DNA from: CAYJBH01 sp964369965
Lineage (GTDB): Bacteria > Bacillota > Clostridia > Oscillospirales > Ruminococcaceae
Assembly (NCBI GenBank): GCA_964369965.1
Contig: CAYJGF010000023.1
Span: 1 to 38,261 of the forward strand
Reading direction: 5' to 3'
Length of the DNA stretch: 38,261 nucleotides
A program made the position numbers and the translations under genes. The notes below the pieces were generated by a model. That model saw only the letters and a list, made by a program, of their open reading frames with translations, searched no databases and was not told the DNA's origin. Below are positions 16,949-26,089 of the stretch, piece after piece. The number at the start of each line of letters is the position of its first letter. Position 1 is the first letter of the stretch.

Positions 16949-19010
16949 AAATTAGTGTCACAACCGAGATAACTATCGAGGGCACAAACCCTTTTGGGAT
17001 ATATCGCATTTCAATATTGTTTGCACCCTCAAATAAATCAAGGTATAAAAGACCGTTTGCGAACATTTTAGGCTCGACCGAAACACCGTTTACCCACACC
17101 CTCCAACCCTCGTCAAAGACGATGGAGGTGAGGGCGACGGTGTTTTTTTCTGCGTTTATTACGGCATCAATAACGCCGCCGTTTTGCGTTATGTTTGAAA
17201 TATTCTCGTTGACGGAGGTTGTCAACCTATCCGTATCGCCGTTTTCAACACCGTACATAGTGTAAATATTGCCGACAAGGCGTTCGAGATTTTGGTTATC
17301 CAGCGATAATATATCGCCGTCTACAGGAAAAATTAACGGCAAAGTAGCGGCGTTTTCCACAAGGGTATTGTCGGATAGGCTGTATTTCACGCCGAAAAAG
17401 AGGTTCTGCAAATTAATATCCGTTTCGTTGACATAACTTTGTCGAACAAGCTCGCTGTTTTCCTCCGGCAAAGAGGTGAAAGCGTTATAATAGCCGTTAA
17501 AACCGTAGTTAAAACTGTCGTTAACACCGTTTAGGTCGTCGTTCCAGTCGATACGATACCCCTCGCCCTCAAGGTCGGCGAGGGATTTATTATATCTAGT
17601 GTAGTTCTCGGCATAAACGCCGCTTTGCACCGGACCGAGTGCGGTATAATTTTTGTCTATCAGCCCTATTGTGTTGTAGAAAATGTCGACCATCACTATA
17701 ATCAACATTATGCCGACAAGCATGGGTTTTCGCCTTGACAGCACAAGGGTGACGACCGACAACACCCCGAGCGAGAGGGTGAGGGCGATATCGGACAAAG
17801 CAATCTCGATGGGGTAGATGACGGTTAAAGTGTACATAATTATGAACATGAGCAAAACTGTCGGCAGGAAAAAGCGCAGGTCAATATCTTTCAGGTTCAA
17901 AAAGGTCTTGTATGAGAGAATAATCATCACAAGGACAAGCAAGAACACAAAGCGGTAGGGGAAAGAGTTGGGCGCAGCGAACATATGAAACATCATGTTG
18001 AGTGGCCCGTAGATAAGGCTGACAGCGAGCGAGAGCAGGAGGAAAAGCGAGGCAAGTTTTTCCCGAACCGAAATGTTTTTTAAAAAGAAATAGCCGAGTG
18101 TGAGCACAAAAACAACCACCGAGCAGTAAAAAAATGGGGCGGAGACGGTGCCGAGGCTATCGTATCCTGCGCTAAAGAGTTTCGGTGCTAACGCAAAAGG
18201 GTTGAAAGCCCGTGCCCCGAGCGTCAAGTTCATCTCGGAATTAAAGTTCAGTTTGCCCTGCAACAGGCTAAAGACGGTCGGCACCGTCACAAAAGCCGAG
18301 AGCAGTGCGGACAGGAGAGTGCCCTTTGCAAGGGATATGAAAATTCGCGCCGACTCCTTTTTGTCCCATCTTATGATGGTGTCATGGATAAAATAGAGAA
18401 GTACAAAAATGGCGACCATGTAGGCGATATAATAGTTGATAATGAGTGATGCGGTTAAGGATATTACAAAAAGCCGGCTTGATTTTTTATTAAAGATATT
18501 ATGCACCCCGAGCAGGACTATCGGCGCAAGAAAAAAAACATCACTCCACAAAATATGATAGTGCCACACCACAAAGCAGGAGGCGAGTGCATACAGGGTG
18601 GAGAAAACGACGGCAGTAGGGGAGGGGGTGTGTGTTTTAATTAAAAACCAAGTAGCACATAAACCGGCAAGCCCCGTCTTTAAAAACATAATTACCGCGA
18701 TAGCATACTCAATATGCTGTGGTGGGAACAAAAACACGAACAGATTAAACGGGCTCATGAGGTAATAGGTGAATATACCGTAAAAATTGCCACCAATGTC
18801 CTTTGAAAAGCTATAAAAAATTCCGTTTTGAAACATGTCGTTACGATAATAGCTTAAAAATTTAGAGTACTGGGTGAAAAGGTCGTTGACGAGGATAGAA
18901 TAATCGGTGAAAACACCTGCAAAAAAATAACCTACGACAAGTAAAACCATCGGCAGTGTAAAAGCCGAAAGTAAGAATAATTTATTTTTGTGGTCAAATA
19001 CATTTTTCAT
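16905..19010 (-). CDS. yfhO: YfhO family multi-pass membrane protein
   Basis: A 701-residue protein with about 12-14 hydrophobic helices over residues 10-430 and one at the extreme C-terminus before a basic tail. The extracytoplasmic region (about 440-670) lies between them. The N-terminal YSILVNDLFTQY stretch after helix 1 is typical of YfhO and holds the acidic residue expected in GT-C-type glycosyltransferases. In Bacillus and Listeria, YfhO-family proteins glycosylate lipoteichoic acid on the outer face. I start at the ATG at 19010 rather than a TTG 51 nt upstream, because a promoter lies inside that extension. There is no RBS before this ATG. Confidence 0.85.
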   Translation of the reverse strand: MKNVFDHKNKLFLLSAFTLPMVLLVVGYFFAGVFTDYSILVNDLFTQYSKFLSYYRNDMFQNGIFYSFSKDIGGNFYGIFTYYLMSPFNLFVFLFPPQHIEYAIAVIMFLKTGLAGLCATWFLIKTHTPSPTAVVFSTLYALASCFVVWHYHILWSDVFFLAPIVLLGVHNIFNKKSSRLFVISLTASLIINYYIAYMVAIFVLLYFIHDTIIRWDKKESARIFISLAKGTLLSALLSAFVTVPTVFSLLQGKLNFNSEMNLTLGARAFNPFALAPKLFSAGYDSLGTVSAPFFYCSVVVFVLTLGYFFLKNISVREKLASLFLLLSLAVSLIYGPLNMMFHMFAAPNSFPYRFVFLLVLVMIILSYKTFLNLKDIDLRFFLPTVLLMFIIMYTLTVIYPIEIALSDIALTLSLGVLSVVTLVLSRRKPMLVGIMLIIVMVDIFYNTIGLIDKNYTALGPVQSGVYAENYTRYNKSLADLEGEGYRIDWNDDLNGVNDSFNYGFNGYYNAFTSLPEENSELVRQSYVNETDINLQNLFFGVKYSLSDNTLVENAATLPLIFPVDGDILSLDNQNLERLVGNIYTMYGVENGDTDRLTTSVNENISNITQNGGVIDAVINAEKNTVALTSIVFDEGWRVWVNGVSVEPKMFANGLLYLDLFEGANNIEMRYIPKGFVPSIVISVVTLIFIVSLLVFRRRRSS

Positions 19011-19017
19011 AAATATA

Positions 19018-19046
19018 ATTATACTAAACTCGGCGATATAATGCAA
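19018..19046 (-). promoter_or_regulatory. Sigma-A promoter of yfhO, placed for a leaderless transcript
   Basis: On the minus strand, TTGCAT (19046-19041), a 17-bp spacer and TATAAT (19023-19018) are followed by only seven bases before the ATG at 19010. The expected transcription start therefore falls on or next to the A of the start codon, and no Shine-Dalgarno sequence is present. Confidence 0.65.
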
Positions 19047-19081
19047 CCGGATAAATTTCAATTAACAAATCTGACATAAAT

Positions 19082-19109
19082 GCATATTATGTACACCGCC
19101 GCATATATA
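19082..19109 (+). promoter_or_regulatory. Possible sigma-E (mother-cell) promoter of sipL
   Basis: GCATATT (19082-19088) fits the sigma-E -35 consensus KMATATT. Thirteen bases later CATATATA (19102-19109) resembles the -10 CATACAHT with two deviations. The downstream gene is sipL-like, and sipL is under mother-cell control in Clostridioides. This is a consensus match by eye only. Confidence 0.45.
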
Positions 19110-19138
19110 TTTTATGACACATAAAGGAGGATTTAATT

Positions 19139-20635
19139 ATGGATTTATCGGTAATGAACAGTAATATACCGTCCTATCAAGGTCTGCTCGACAGCTATTT
19201 CGAGATGCCTATCGAGACCGAGATATTAGTGCCGGACTATATTGCGGAGGTGTTCAAGATAATCAAATGCACGGTGGGGCATACCGTCTTTCAAAAAAGC
19301 CTCATATCCGGTAAGATTTTGATTGAGGGATACCACAAAATTTCGGTCTACTACCAGAGCGAGGGCAGCACCACCATCTGTCAACTGGAACAAAAACTCC
19401 CCTTTTCCAAGAGCTTTGACACACGCGCAAACGTCACCGGCAGATATAGGATAACGGTGAGCGGTGGCTGTGAATATCTAAATTGCAGGGCTATAAACCA
19501 ACGCAGATTAGATATCCGCGGCTCGTACGGCATGACAGCGTCGATACGTTCCTTTGATGAGGTGGAATGCATCGCCGAGGTTTTGACAGAGTCGGTGGAG
19601 CAGAAAAATGTCGACCTCGATTATATAAGGTATATTACAACCGTCGAAAAGCAGTTTTCAAGCGAAGTCGAGATCGAGTTTTTTGAACAGCCGGAGCAGA
19701 TCCTTTATAATTTCAGTGGTTCTCGTATAAGTTCTGCCGAGATTGTAGGTGAAAAAATAATACTAAAAGGAGAGATAAAATCGGAAATAGCATATCTCTC
19801 ACATCAAGGCAATTTTGTTAAGGAGTGCAAAACCCTCCCGATAAATCAGGTTGCGGACCTTGACACACCGGTTGAAGACTGCATTATCTGCCCTGCTGTG
19901 ACGGTATCGAGTTGCAGTATTCTGACCGCTGACGACGGTGGGTATACATTGTCTCTAAGCTGCTCTGCAAGTGCGGCATTATATTCCGGCTGTCATCAAT
20001 CGGTAGTTGTGGACGCTTTTTCGGTAGACAGCGGGTACGAGGCACAGTATCACCCGATAGAAATGTTGACCGAGCCACAACAACTAAACACCGATCTGTT
20101 GCTTAATATACCCGCACCTCTCGGTGATGACCTTGTAGCGGTGGCCGACTGTTTTGCAACTCTCGGAGCGATCCGAGTAGACAAGGATGACAGCTCATCA
20201 TTTATAAAAGGTGAGATAACAATACATTTGATATGCGAGAATAACCTCGGTGAACTATATTGTTTTGATAATGCCGGCGAGTACAAAATCCCTTGCAACC
20301 TGCCGGTGGACGAGAGTTTGTACCTCGATATAACCCCCACGGTCATGTCGACAAACTGCACATTCAACTGCAACGAGGCATCGGTAGAGGTAGCCCTCGC
20401 GGTGAGTGGAATTATCTGTAAAAAGATGTCAGTTAACCTATTAAAAAGCATCGAGCTGACCGACTGCCCGGTAGAACAGATGGATGCTGCTATCTGCATC
20501 TATTTTGCAGAGAGTGGTGAGGAAATTTTTGATATCGCGAAGAGGTACGGCGCCTCACTATCCGGAATAATGACTCATAACAACCTCACCGAGGAGGTGC
20601 TCAAAACCTCAAAGCGGCTGATAGTTCCGGTATAA
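19139..20635 (+). CDS. sipL: SipL-like spore morphogenesis protein (DUF3794 repeats + LysM)
   Basis: A 498-residue soluble protein. DUF3794/SPOCS-type beta-rich repeats start near residues 30, 175 and 300, each containing an ILIEG- or ILKGE-like strand. A C-terminal LysM domain spans about 452-498 (YFAESGEEIFDIAKRYG...IMTHNN...RLIVP). This is the architecture of C. difficile SipL, whose LysM domain binds SpoIVA and anchors the coat on the forespore. The next gene is spoIVA, 57 bp downstream on the same strand, which supports the assignment. A strong AAAGGAGG precedes the ATG. Confidence 0.88.
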   Translation: MDLSVMNSNIPSYQGLLDSYFEMPIETEILVPDYIAEVFKIIKCTVGHTVFQKSLISGKILIEGYHKISVYYQSEGSTTICQLEQKLPFSKSFDTRANVTGRYRITVSGGCEYLNCRAINQRRLDIRGSYGMTASIRSFDEVECIAEVLTESVEQKNVDLDYIRYITTVEKQFSSEVEIEFFEQPEQILYNFSGSRISSAEIVGEKIILKGEIKSEIAYLSHQGNFVKECKTLPINQVADLDTPVEDCIICPAVTVSSCSILTADDGGYTLSLSCSASAALYSGCHQSVVVDAFSVDSGYEAQYHPIEMLTEPQQLNTDLLLNIPAPLGDDLVAVADCFATLGAIRVDKDDSSSFIKGEITIHLICENNLGELYCFDNAGEYKIPCNLPVDESLYLDITPTVMSTNCTFNCNEASVEVALAVSGIICKKMSVNLLKSIELTDCPVEQMDAAICIYFAESGEEIFDIAKRYGASLSGIMTHNNLTEEVLKTSKRLIVPV

Positions 20636-20692
20636 ATAAATTTATCATAAGTCACCGATACGCATAAAATTTTAGAAAGGAACAGAATTACC

Positions 20693-21997
20693 ATGCAAAA
20701 TTTTGACATTTACAAGGATATAGCTACCCGTACCGGTGGCGACATATATATAGGAGTGGTCGGTCCGGTACGAAGCGGAAAAAGCACTCTGATAAAACGA
20801 TTTATGGAGGATATGATAATCCCCGAGATTGAAAGCGGTCCTCTGCGTTGTCGCACTATCGACGAGCTACCCCAATCCGCCGCCGGCAAGACAATAATGA
20901 CGACCGAGCCGAAATTTATTCCGGAGCAGGCAATATCGCTGGAGCTGGAAAACGGTACATATTTTAACGCACGAATGATAGACTGTGTCGGTTATGTTGT
21001 GGAGGGGGCGAAAGGTCACATCGAGGACGGGCACGCACGCATGGTTAAATCTCCCTGGTTCGACCATGAGATACCGTTCGACACCGCCGCTGAGATAGGC
21101 ACAAAAAAAGTTATACAGGATCACTCTACTATAGGGCTGGTGGTCACCACCGACGGGAGCATCAGTGACATACCGCGCGCCGCCTATCAAAATGCGGAGC
21201 AGAGGGTAATTGAAGAACTTTTAGAGATAAAAAAACCGTTTGTTGTGCTGATGAACACGGTTGACCCATTCAGTGAGCGTGCGGTGGCGTTGGCGCAGGG
21301 GCTGAGTGAGCGGTACGGTGTGACGGTCAAGCCGATAAACTGCCTCGATCTCACCGAGACGGAATTTGCCGAGATATTAAAGTCGGTGTTGTATGAATTT
21401 CCGGTCAAGGAGATTAGGGTAAACATGCCCAAATGGATAAATCTATTGGAGAAAGGGCATTGGTTACAGCAGTCGATATACGACGATGTCTTAAAATACG
21501 CCGAAACGGTGCAGAGGATAAAGGATCTGTCCGATGTAACAACTCTTAACTCTAATGAAAATATCGACGACAGCCTTATCCAAAGTGTCAACCTCGGCAC
21601 CGGCCGTGTAGACATAGGTATAACGCTAAAAGAGGACATATTCTATAAGATACTGGGTGAGGCAACAGGGCTTGACATTGTGGACGAGGCAAGCCTAATG
21701 CCCTGCGTCATAAAACTTGCACGGGATAAACGTGAGTATGAAAAGATAAAGCACGCCCTCGACGAGGTGGAGGCGACCGGATACGGAATAGTTATGCCAA
21801 CAAGGGACGAGTTGGTGTTAGAGGAGCCGGAGATAATAAAACAATCGGGAAGATTCGGAGTAAAACTAAGAGCAAACGCACCGTCAATACATAATGAGTG
21901 TAACAAAAAGAAGTATAAAATTTCAAAAAAAACAAAATATGAAAGCGTATACCACGACATGCAATGTGGAGGTGTTTTTGATGGTTTGGTAGCGTAA
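20693..21997 (+). CDS. spoIVA: Stage IV sporulation protein A, C-terminally truncated
   Basis: SpoIVA is the ATPase that polymerises on the forespore to form the coat basement layer. The N-terminus is canonical (FDIYKDIATRTGGDIYIGVVG). It has a Walker A GPVRSGKST (about residues 24-32), a TT pair in IMTTEPKF and DCVGYVVEGA. Homology runs to RANAPSIH (about residue 399). The last 35 residues are unrelated (Lys-rich, ending FDGLVA), where the usual protein has roughly 90 more residues ending in a GGLICIIL-type tail needed for localisation and assembly. The switch coincides with the start of sequence shared with the distant copy near 31855. The product is probably non-functional, or the join is an assembly artefact. 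RBS GAAAGGAA. Confidence 0.9.
   Translation: MQNFDIYKDIATRTGGDIYIGVVGPVRSGKSTLIKRFMEDMIIPEIESGPLRCRTIDELPQSAAGKTIMTTEPKFIPEQAISLELENGTYFNARMIDCVGYVVEGAKGHIEDGHARMVKSPWFDHEIPFDTAAEIGTKKVIQDHSTIGLVVTTDGSISDIPRAAYQNAEQRVIEELLEIKKPFVVLMNTVDPFSERAVALAQGLSERYGVTVKPINCLDLTETEFAEILKSVLYEFPVKEIRVNMPKWINLLEKGHWLQQSIYDDVLKYAETVQRIKDLSDVTTLNSNENIDDSLIQSVNLGTGRVDIGITLKEDIFYKILGEATGLDIVDEASLMPCVIKLARDKREYEKIKHALDEVEATGYGIVMPTRDELVLEEPEIIKQSGRFGVKLRANAPSIHNECNKKKYKISKKTKYESVYHDMQCGGVFDGLVA
21894..21992 (+). other. 32-codon ORF beginning MSVTKRSI, copy A
   Basis: An ORF of 32 codons with a TAG stop, lying out of frame within the aberrant 3' end of the spoIVA ORF. A second ORF of exactly the same length with the same first eight residues lies at 31859-31957, at nearly the same distance from the 228-bp repeat, but the remaining 24 residues differ. 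Neither has an obvious RBS. It may be the edge of a mobile element rather than a gene. Confidence 0.3.
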
Positions 21998-22021
21998 TGA
22001 AAAAAATTATTACAATAAAGG

Positions 22022-22050
22022 CATCTGCTTGTGAAAAGCAGGTGTTTTTT
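22022..22050 (+). terminator. Intrinsic terminator inside repeat copy A
   Basis: A nine-bp stem CATCTGCTT / AAGCAGGTG (one wobble) with a five-base loop is followed by TTTTTT. It ends transcription arriving from sipL-spoIVA. Confidence 0.75.
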
Positions 22051-22071
22051 GCGTAAAGATTTGGCTATAGA

Positions 22072-22099
22072 TTGACAACTTCAATAAGTGCGATATAAT
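22072..22099 (+). promoter_or_regulatory. Promoter inside repeat copy A
   Basis: TTGACA (22072-22077), a 16-bp spacer and TATAAT (22094-22099). The -10 box overlaps the first ATG of the RhuM-like fragment, so that ATG would not be translated from this promoter. Confidence 0.55.
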
Positions 22100-22256
22100 G
22101 TACATATGGGGTGTTTTTGTACCTAAGCACCTAAAAAACATATTTGAAAGCAAGGAGCTTGACGAAAATTCAACTAGTGCAAATTTTGCACAAGTTGCTA
22201 ACAACGGTAAAACCTATCAATATAAATTTTACGATATATCAGCTTATAGAACTTAA
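22098..22256 (+). pseudogene. RhuM-family fragment, copy A
   Basis: A 52-codon reading frame containing KHLKNIFESKELDENS and NGKTYQYKFYDISAY. This resembles the N-terminal region of RhuM (virulence/Fic-DOC-associated) proteins, where SKHLKNIFE-GELDE is followed by KTYQ-KFYNLDAIISVGYRV. Everything after the KFY motif is missing and the frame stops shortly after. The frame is open a few codons further upstream to a TAG. It is a remnant, not a gene. Confidence 0.6.
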
Positions 22257-22295
22257 CATTATCAAGAAAATTAACGACAAAACCCCGCAAACCCA

Positions 22296-22324
22296 CTGAC
22301 AAAAACACAACAATGTGGTATAAT
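22296..22324 (+). promoter_or_regulatory. Promoter of the two-domain glycosyltransferase gene
   Basis: CTGACA (22296-22301), a 17-bp spacer and an exact TATAAT (22319-22324). It overlaps the first ATG of the longer ORF (22313) and so supports the start at 22376. Confidence 0.65.
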
Positions 22325-22375
22325 GAGTGCAAAGAAAAAAATGAAACGCTAAAAAATTGCATTTTGGAGAGTGAT

Positions 22376-24367
22376 ATGGTTTTTGATATATGCTTTGTGA
22401 CTTATAACTCTGAAAAGTGGCTTAATAACTGCATAAAATCATTTGCTAATCTGAATTTTGATTTAAAAAAAATCACACTGTGTTTTACCGATAACGCCTC
22501 TGTCGACGGTACGGTTAACCGATTATATCAATTAAAAGAAGAGTATGGCACCGTATTCAATGACTTTATTATTATTGAATTAAAAGAGAATCTCGGTTTT
22601 GGTAAAGGAAGCAACACTTCCGCAAAAGCTTGTTGTGGAGATATCGTCTTTTTTTGTAATATAGATACTGAGATTGACAAAAATGCACTTGTTGAATTAG
22701 AGAATGCTATTGTAAATAATAGTGATTACGATGCGTTTGAATTGCGTCAATTCCCGTACGAGCATCCTAAATTTTACAATCCGTATACGCTGGAAGTGGA
22801 TTTTGCGAGCGGTGCCTGTTTTGTTTTAAAACGTGATTTGTTTGAGCTAACCGGTGGCTTCGATGAAAGCATTTTTATGTATGCGGAAGATGTTGATTTA
22901 TCATTTAGAATTAGACTACTCAATAAAAAAATTCGATATGTCCCATCGGCAATTATTAACCATTATTCCTACGCTTCGGCAGGGGAAGAAAAACCAATGC
23001 AGGCTGCAGGAGGTATTTTAGGGAATTATATTTTACGTGCCAAGTATTCGTCGGATGAGGGTTTGAAAATTTGGAATAATATGAAAAACAATGCACCGAA
23101 TTATTTTAAAGATAAACCGCAAGTAAGACGAATTTTTGATAGATATTATAAAACAATACATAGCAACCATATAACATACCGCAAATTTTACAGATCAAAG
23201 GTAAAAAACAGTAAAATCCCATTTTATATTAATGGATTTGATTATTGTTTTGCTAAAAGTGGAGCATTTTATGAAAATTTTAAGTCTGATTATTCTCCAT
23301 ATATTTCTGTCATAGTTCGAACCCACAATAGACCCGATATGCTAAGATTGTGTTTAACTACATTAACATATCAAACTTATAAGAACTTTGAAGTAATAGT
23401 TTGTGAAGACGGCGAAACGCCACAGACTGAAAAAATTGCCGAAGAATTTATTAATAAGTTGTCGATAAGGTATTTTGCAATGGGCAGCAGTGTTGGGAGG
23501 TGCATGACTGCAAACAAAGGGGTTGAAAATGCAAAAGGTGAGTATATAAATTTTCTTGATGATGATGACTGTTTTTATCCGGAACACCTCGAGGTTGTCG
23601 CAGGCAATATTGTAAAACATCCTACAATTAAAATGTTTGTAACCGGCTCGGTTGCCGTCGAATCGGATAGCGAATTAAAAAGCTCGACATGCTTTAATCC
23701 CGGGAAAATAAGGAACGTTCTTCCGCAATCGGTTGAGTTGCGGGATATGCTCTCGGATAACAGAATGCCTATCCAAGCGGTAACATTTCATAAAAGTTTA
23801 GCAAATGAATACGGAGTGTTTGACAATACGTTTATCGACGGTTATGAGGATTGGGAATTGTGGACACGTTATATTTCTCATACAAAATGTTATGTGATAG
23901 AAAAAGCGACCTCTTTATATCGTTTACCCTGCGATGCCGTAGAAAAGAACAAGCGTGCTTTAGCTCTCCAAAAAAATCTGCCGCTTATACGAGAAGCGTT
24001 TAAGGATTATAAGGTTACGGTGGAGGGAACAGAGATATTTGACGTTCTTTATGGTGAAAATTCGACTAAAGAAAGAATAGATATATTAACCGCTTTTTTA
24101 GAAAGTGAGAGAGTGTACAACGAGATTATTAAATCAAGGTTTTGGAACTTAATAGATCCGGTCAGAAGATTTTTTGCTTTAGGTTGGAAAGGTGTTTATC
24201 ACTTTTACATCGTACTACAAAACACCAACGATAAAATATTCGGACCGATGAAATATCAAGACAATAAAGACCTCACCCCGACGCAATATAATGATTTTAT
24301 TGTTTTAACTCAAAAATCTTTTTTATGGAAGATAGTTATGCGATTGTGCAAAAATTGGGGGAAGTAG
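22376..24367 (+). CDS. Family 2 glycosyltransferase with two GT-A domains
   Basis: A 663-residue cytoplasmic protein with two GT2 domains in tandem. The first (about 3-230) starts FDICFVTYNSEKW, has a DxD-like IDTE near residue 94 and a YAEDVDLSFRIRL acceptor-side motif typical of rhamnosyl-type transferases. The second (about 307-510) starts ISVIVRTHNRPDM, has FLDDDD near residue 392 and a GYEDWELW motif. Both look catalytically intact, so it may add two successive sugars to a surface glycan. The ATG at 22376 follows TTGGAGAG. The upstream ATG at 22313 is rejected because it falls inside the promoter. The gene is distinctly AT-rich beside its sporulation neighbours and directly follows repeat copy A, which suggests horizontal transfer. 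Confidence 0.85.
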   Translation: MVFDICFVTYNSEKWLNNCIKSFANLNFDLKKITLCFTDNASVDGTVNRLYQLKEEYGTVFNDFIIIELKENLGFGKGSNTSAKACCGDIVFFCNIDTEIDKNALVELENAIVNNSDYDAFELRQFPYEHPKFYNPYTLEVDFASGACFVLKRDLFELTGGFDESIFMYAEDVDLSFRIRLLNKKIRYVPSAIINHYSYASAGEEKPMQAAGGILGNYILRAKYSSDEGLKIWNNMKNNAPNYFKDKPQVRRIFDRYYKTIHSNHITYRKFYRSKVKNSKIPFYINGFDYCFAKSGAFYENFKSDYSPYISVIVRTHNRPDMLRLCLTTLTYQTYKNFEVIVCEDGETPQTEKIAEEFINKLSIRYFAMGSSVGRCMTANKGVENAKGEYINFLDDDDCFYPEHLEVVAGNIVKHPTIKMFVTGSVAVESDSELKSSTCFNPGKIRNVLPQSVELRDMLSDNRMPIQAVTFHKSLANEYGVFDNTFIDGYEDWELWTRYISHTKCYVIEKATSLYRLPCDAVEKNKRALALQKNLPLIREAFKDYKVTVEGTEIFDVLYGENSTKERIDILTAFLESERVYNEIIKSRFWNLIDPVRRFFALGWKGVYHFYIVLQNTNDKIFGPMKYQDNKDLTPTQYNDFIVLTQKSFLWKIVMRLCKNWGK

Positions 24368-24432
24368 ATAAACTTTAAGGTCTTAACATTATTTAAAAAC
24401 TTCAAAAAAAATTGACTACAATGTAAAATATA

Positions 24433-24461
24433 TTGACAAAAACTTAAAATTATTGTAAAAT
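24433..24461 (+). promoter_or_regulatory. Promoter of the peptide ABC transporter operon
   Basis: TTGACA (24433-24438), a 17-bp spacer and TAAAAT (24456-24461). The expected leader is about 88 nt before the ATG at 24556. Confidence 0.65.
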
Positions 24462-24555
24462 AAGCGAGTAGCATTTTATATGTTGATTGTGCTGATATTT
24501 GAATCAGCATCAATTATCAAAACGAAAATGCACGAATTTTTTTGGAGGAAAAAAG

Positions 24556-26070
24556 ATGAAGAAAATGTTAGCAATCCTACTCGCAGGCATAATGGCGCTT
24601 GCACTTATGACAGGCTGTTCAAGCACAGGGGCGGACACCCTTATCGTTTCTCAGGGAGCAGACCCGGCATCGCTTGACCCACAGGGTGCAAACGAGCAAC
24701 CCGGATCCCGAGTTTCAAAACAGATCTACGACACCCTGTTCATTCAAGATGAAGAAATGAACGTATCAGAGGGTTTGGCCGAGAGCTATGAACTGCTTGA
24801 CGATGGTATGACTTTGAGTCTTAAGCTTCGTGAGGGAGTCACCTTCCATAACGGCAACGCTTTCACAGCGGAGGATGTTAAGTTCACAATCGAAAGAGCA
24901 ATTGCATCGCCGGATGTTACCCATATTGTATCTGCAATCGACCCGGAAAAAATTACTGTTGTCGATGATTATAACATGACAATCGGTATGCTGTATCCTT
25001 TCGCGCCTATCCTATCCCATCTCGCCCACACGGCAACATCAATTGTTGACAAAGAGACGGTGGAGGCCGCCGGGGAGTCTTACGGCTCCAGCCCTGTCGG
25101 AACCGGTCCCTATGTCCTTAAAGAGTGGAACGTTGGTGATAACATTGTTTTAGAGGCGAACGCGGATTATTGGGGTGAGGGCGCAAAAACAAAGAACATC
25201 ATCATCCGAAATATCCCGGAGCCGGAGACAGCAATGCTGGAGCTGGAGTCGGGCGGTGTAGACATCGTTTATGATATCGCGGCATCAAATATTGCGCGTT
25301 TTGAGGGCAGTGAAGAAACAAGCCTTGTAAGAAGTCCTAATTTCTCGACTACATACATTGGTTTTAATGCGCAAAAAGAGCCCTTTGACGACCCCCTTGT
25401 ACGTCAGGCAATCAACCATGCAATTGACATGAACGCAATTGTTGAAAATGTATACTATGGCGCAGGCTCACAGGCTAAAGGTCCTATAGGACAGATGGTT
25501 TGGGCATACAACGACGAACTTACCGGATATGAGTATAATGTAGAGACCGCTAAGGAGCTTTTAGCGGAGGCAGGATATCCCGATGGTTTTTCCACCACAA
25601 TCATGACCAACGAGGGTAACCAACAACGTGCCGACGTCGCTATTATCGTTCAAAGCGCATTGAAAGAAATCGGCATAGAGGTTGAAATCCAAACATTGGA
25701 GTGGACAAAATACCTTGAGACAACAGAGAACGGCGAACATGACATGTTCATTTTAGGTTGGGTTACCGTCACCGGCGATCCCGATTACGGTCTATATCCG
25801 CTCTTCCACTCCTCGACATACGGAGCGGCAGGTAACAGGACATTTTGGTCAACACCGGAAGTAGATGAACTACTAGACGAGGCAAGAACCTCAAACGACC
25901 CTGCTGTTCGTGAGAGCAACTACAAAGAGGTACAACAGATTGTAGCAGAGGAAGCCCCATGGATTTTCACATGGGAGGGTGAGGACCTTACAGGCGTTCG
26001 CACAAACATCGAAGGCTTTGTAAACAACCCCGCCGGTCACCATGTTCTTAAAAACGTTGTTAAAAATTAG
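24556..26070 (+). CDS. Oligopeptide/dipeptide ABC transporter substrate-binding lipoprotein
   Basis: A 504-residue SBP_bac_5 family protein. It has a lipoprotein signal (MKKMLAILLAGIMALALMTGC, lipobox Cys near residue 21), the N-terminal DTLIVSQGADPASLDPQ strand, and the family-typical LREGVTFHNG-AFTAEDVKFTIER stretch. It should capture peptides or related cationic ligands outside the membrane and deliver them to the permeases encoded next. The ATG at 24556 is chosen over an upstream in-frame ATG (24499) because of the TTGGAGGAAA site and the lipoprotein signal. First gene of a five-gene operon. Confidence 0.93.
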   Translation: MKKMLAILLAGIMALALMTGCSSTGADTLIVSQGADPASLDPQGANEQPGSRVSKQIYDTLFIQDEEMNVSEGLAESYELLDDGMTLSLKLREGVTFHNGNAFTAEDVKFTIERAIASPDVTHIVSAIDPEKITVVDDYNMTIGMLYPFAPILSHLAHTATSIVDKETVEAAGESYGSSPVGTGPYVLKEWNVGDNIVLEANADYWGEGAKTKNIIIRNIPEPETAMLELESGGVDIVYDIAASNIARFEGSEETSLVRSPNFSTTYIGFNAQKEPFDDPLVRQAINHAIDMNAIVENVYYGAGSQAKGPIGQMVWAYNDELTGYEYNVETAKELLAEAGYPDGFSTTIMTNEGNQQRADVAIIVQSALKEIGIEVEIQTLEWTKYLETTENGEHDMFILGWVTVTGDPDYGLYPLFHSSTYGAAGNRTFWSTPEVDELLDEARTSNDPAVRESNYKEVQQIVAEEAPWIFTWEGEDLTGVRTNIEGFVNNPAGHHVLKNVVKN

Positions 26071-26089
26071 CACTTTCATTGTCACTGTA

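Larger units (their letters stand above)
22005..22232. repeat. 228-bp direct repeat, copy A
   Basis: It matches 31968-32195 without gaps, with six mismatches by eye (about 97 percent identity) and an offset of 9963 bp. It contains an intrinsic terminator, a consensus-like promoter and a RhuM-family coding fragment. Similarity fades within about 12 bases downstream. Confidence 0.92.

Noticed and set aside
21894..22232. Diversity-generating retroelement or retron explanation for the variable 32-codon segment
   Set aside because: No reverse transcriptase is encoded in the window, and the differences are not confined to adenine positions.
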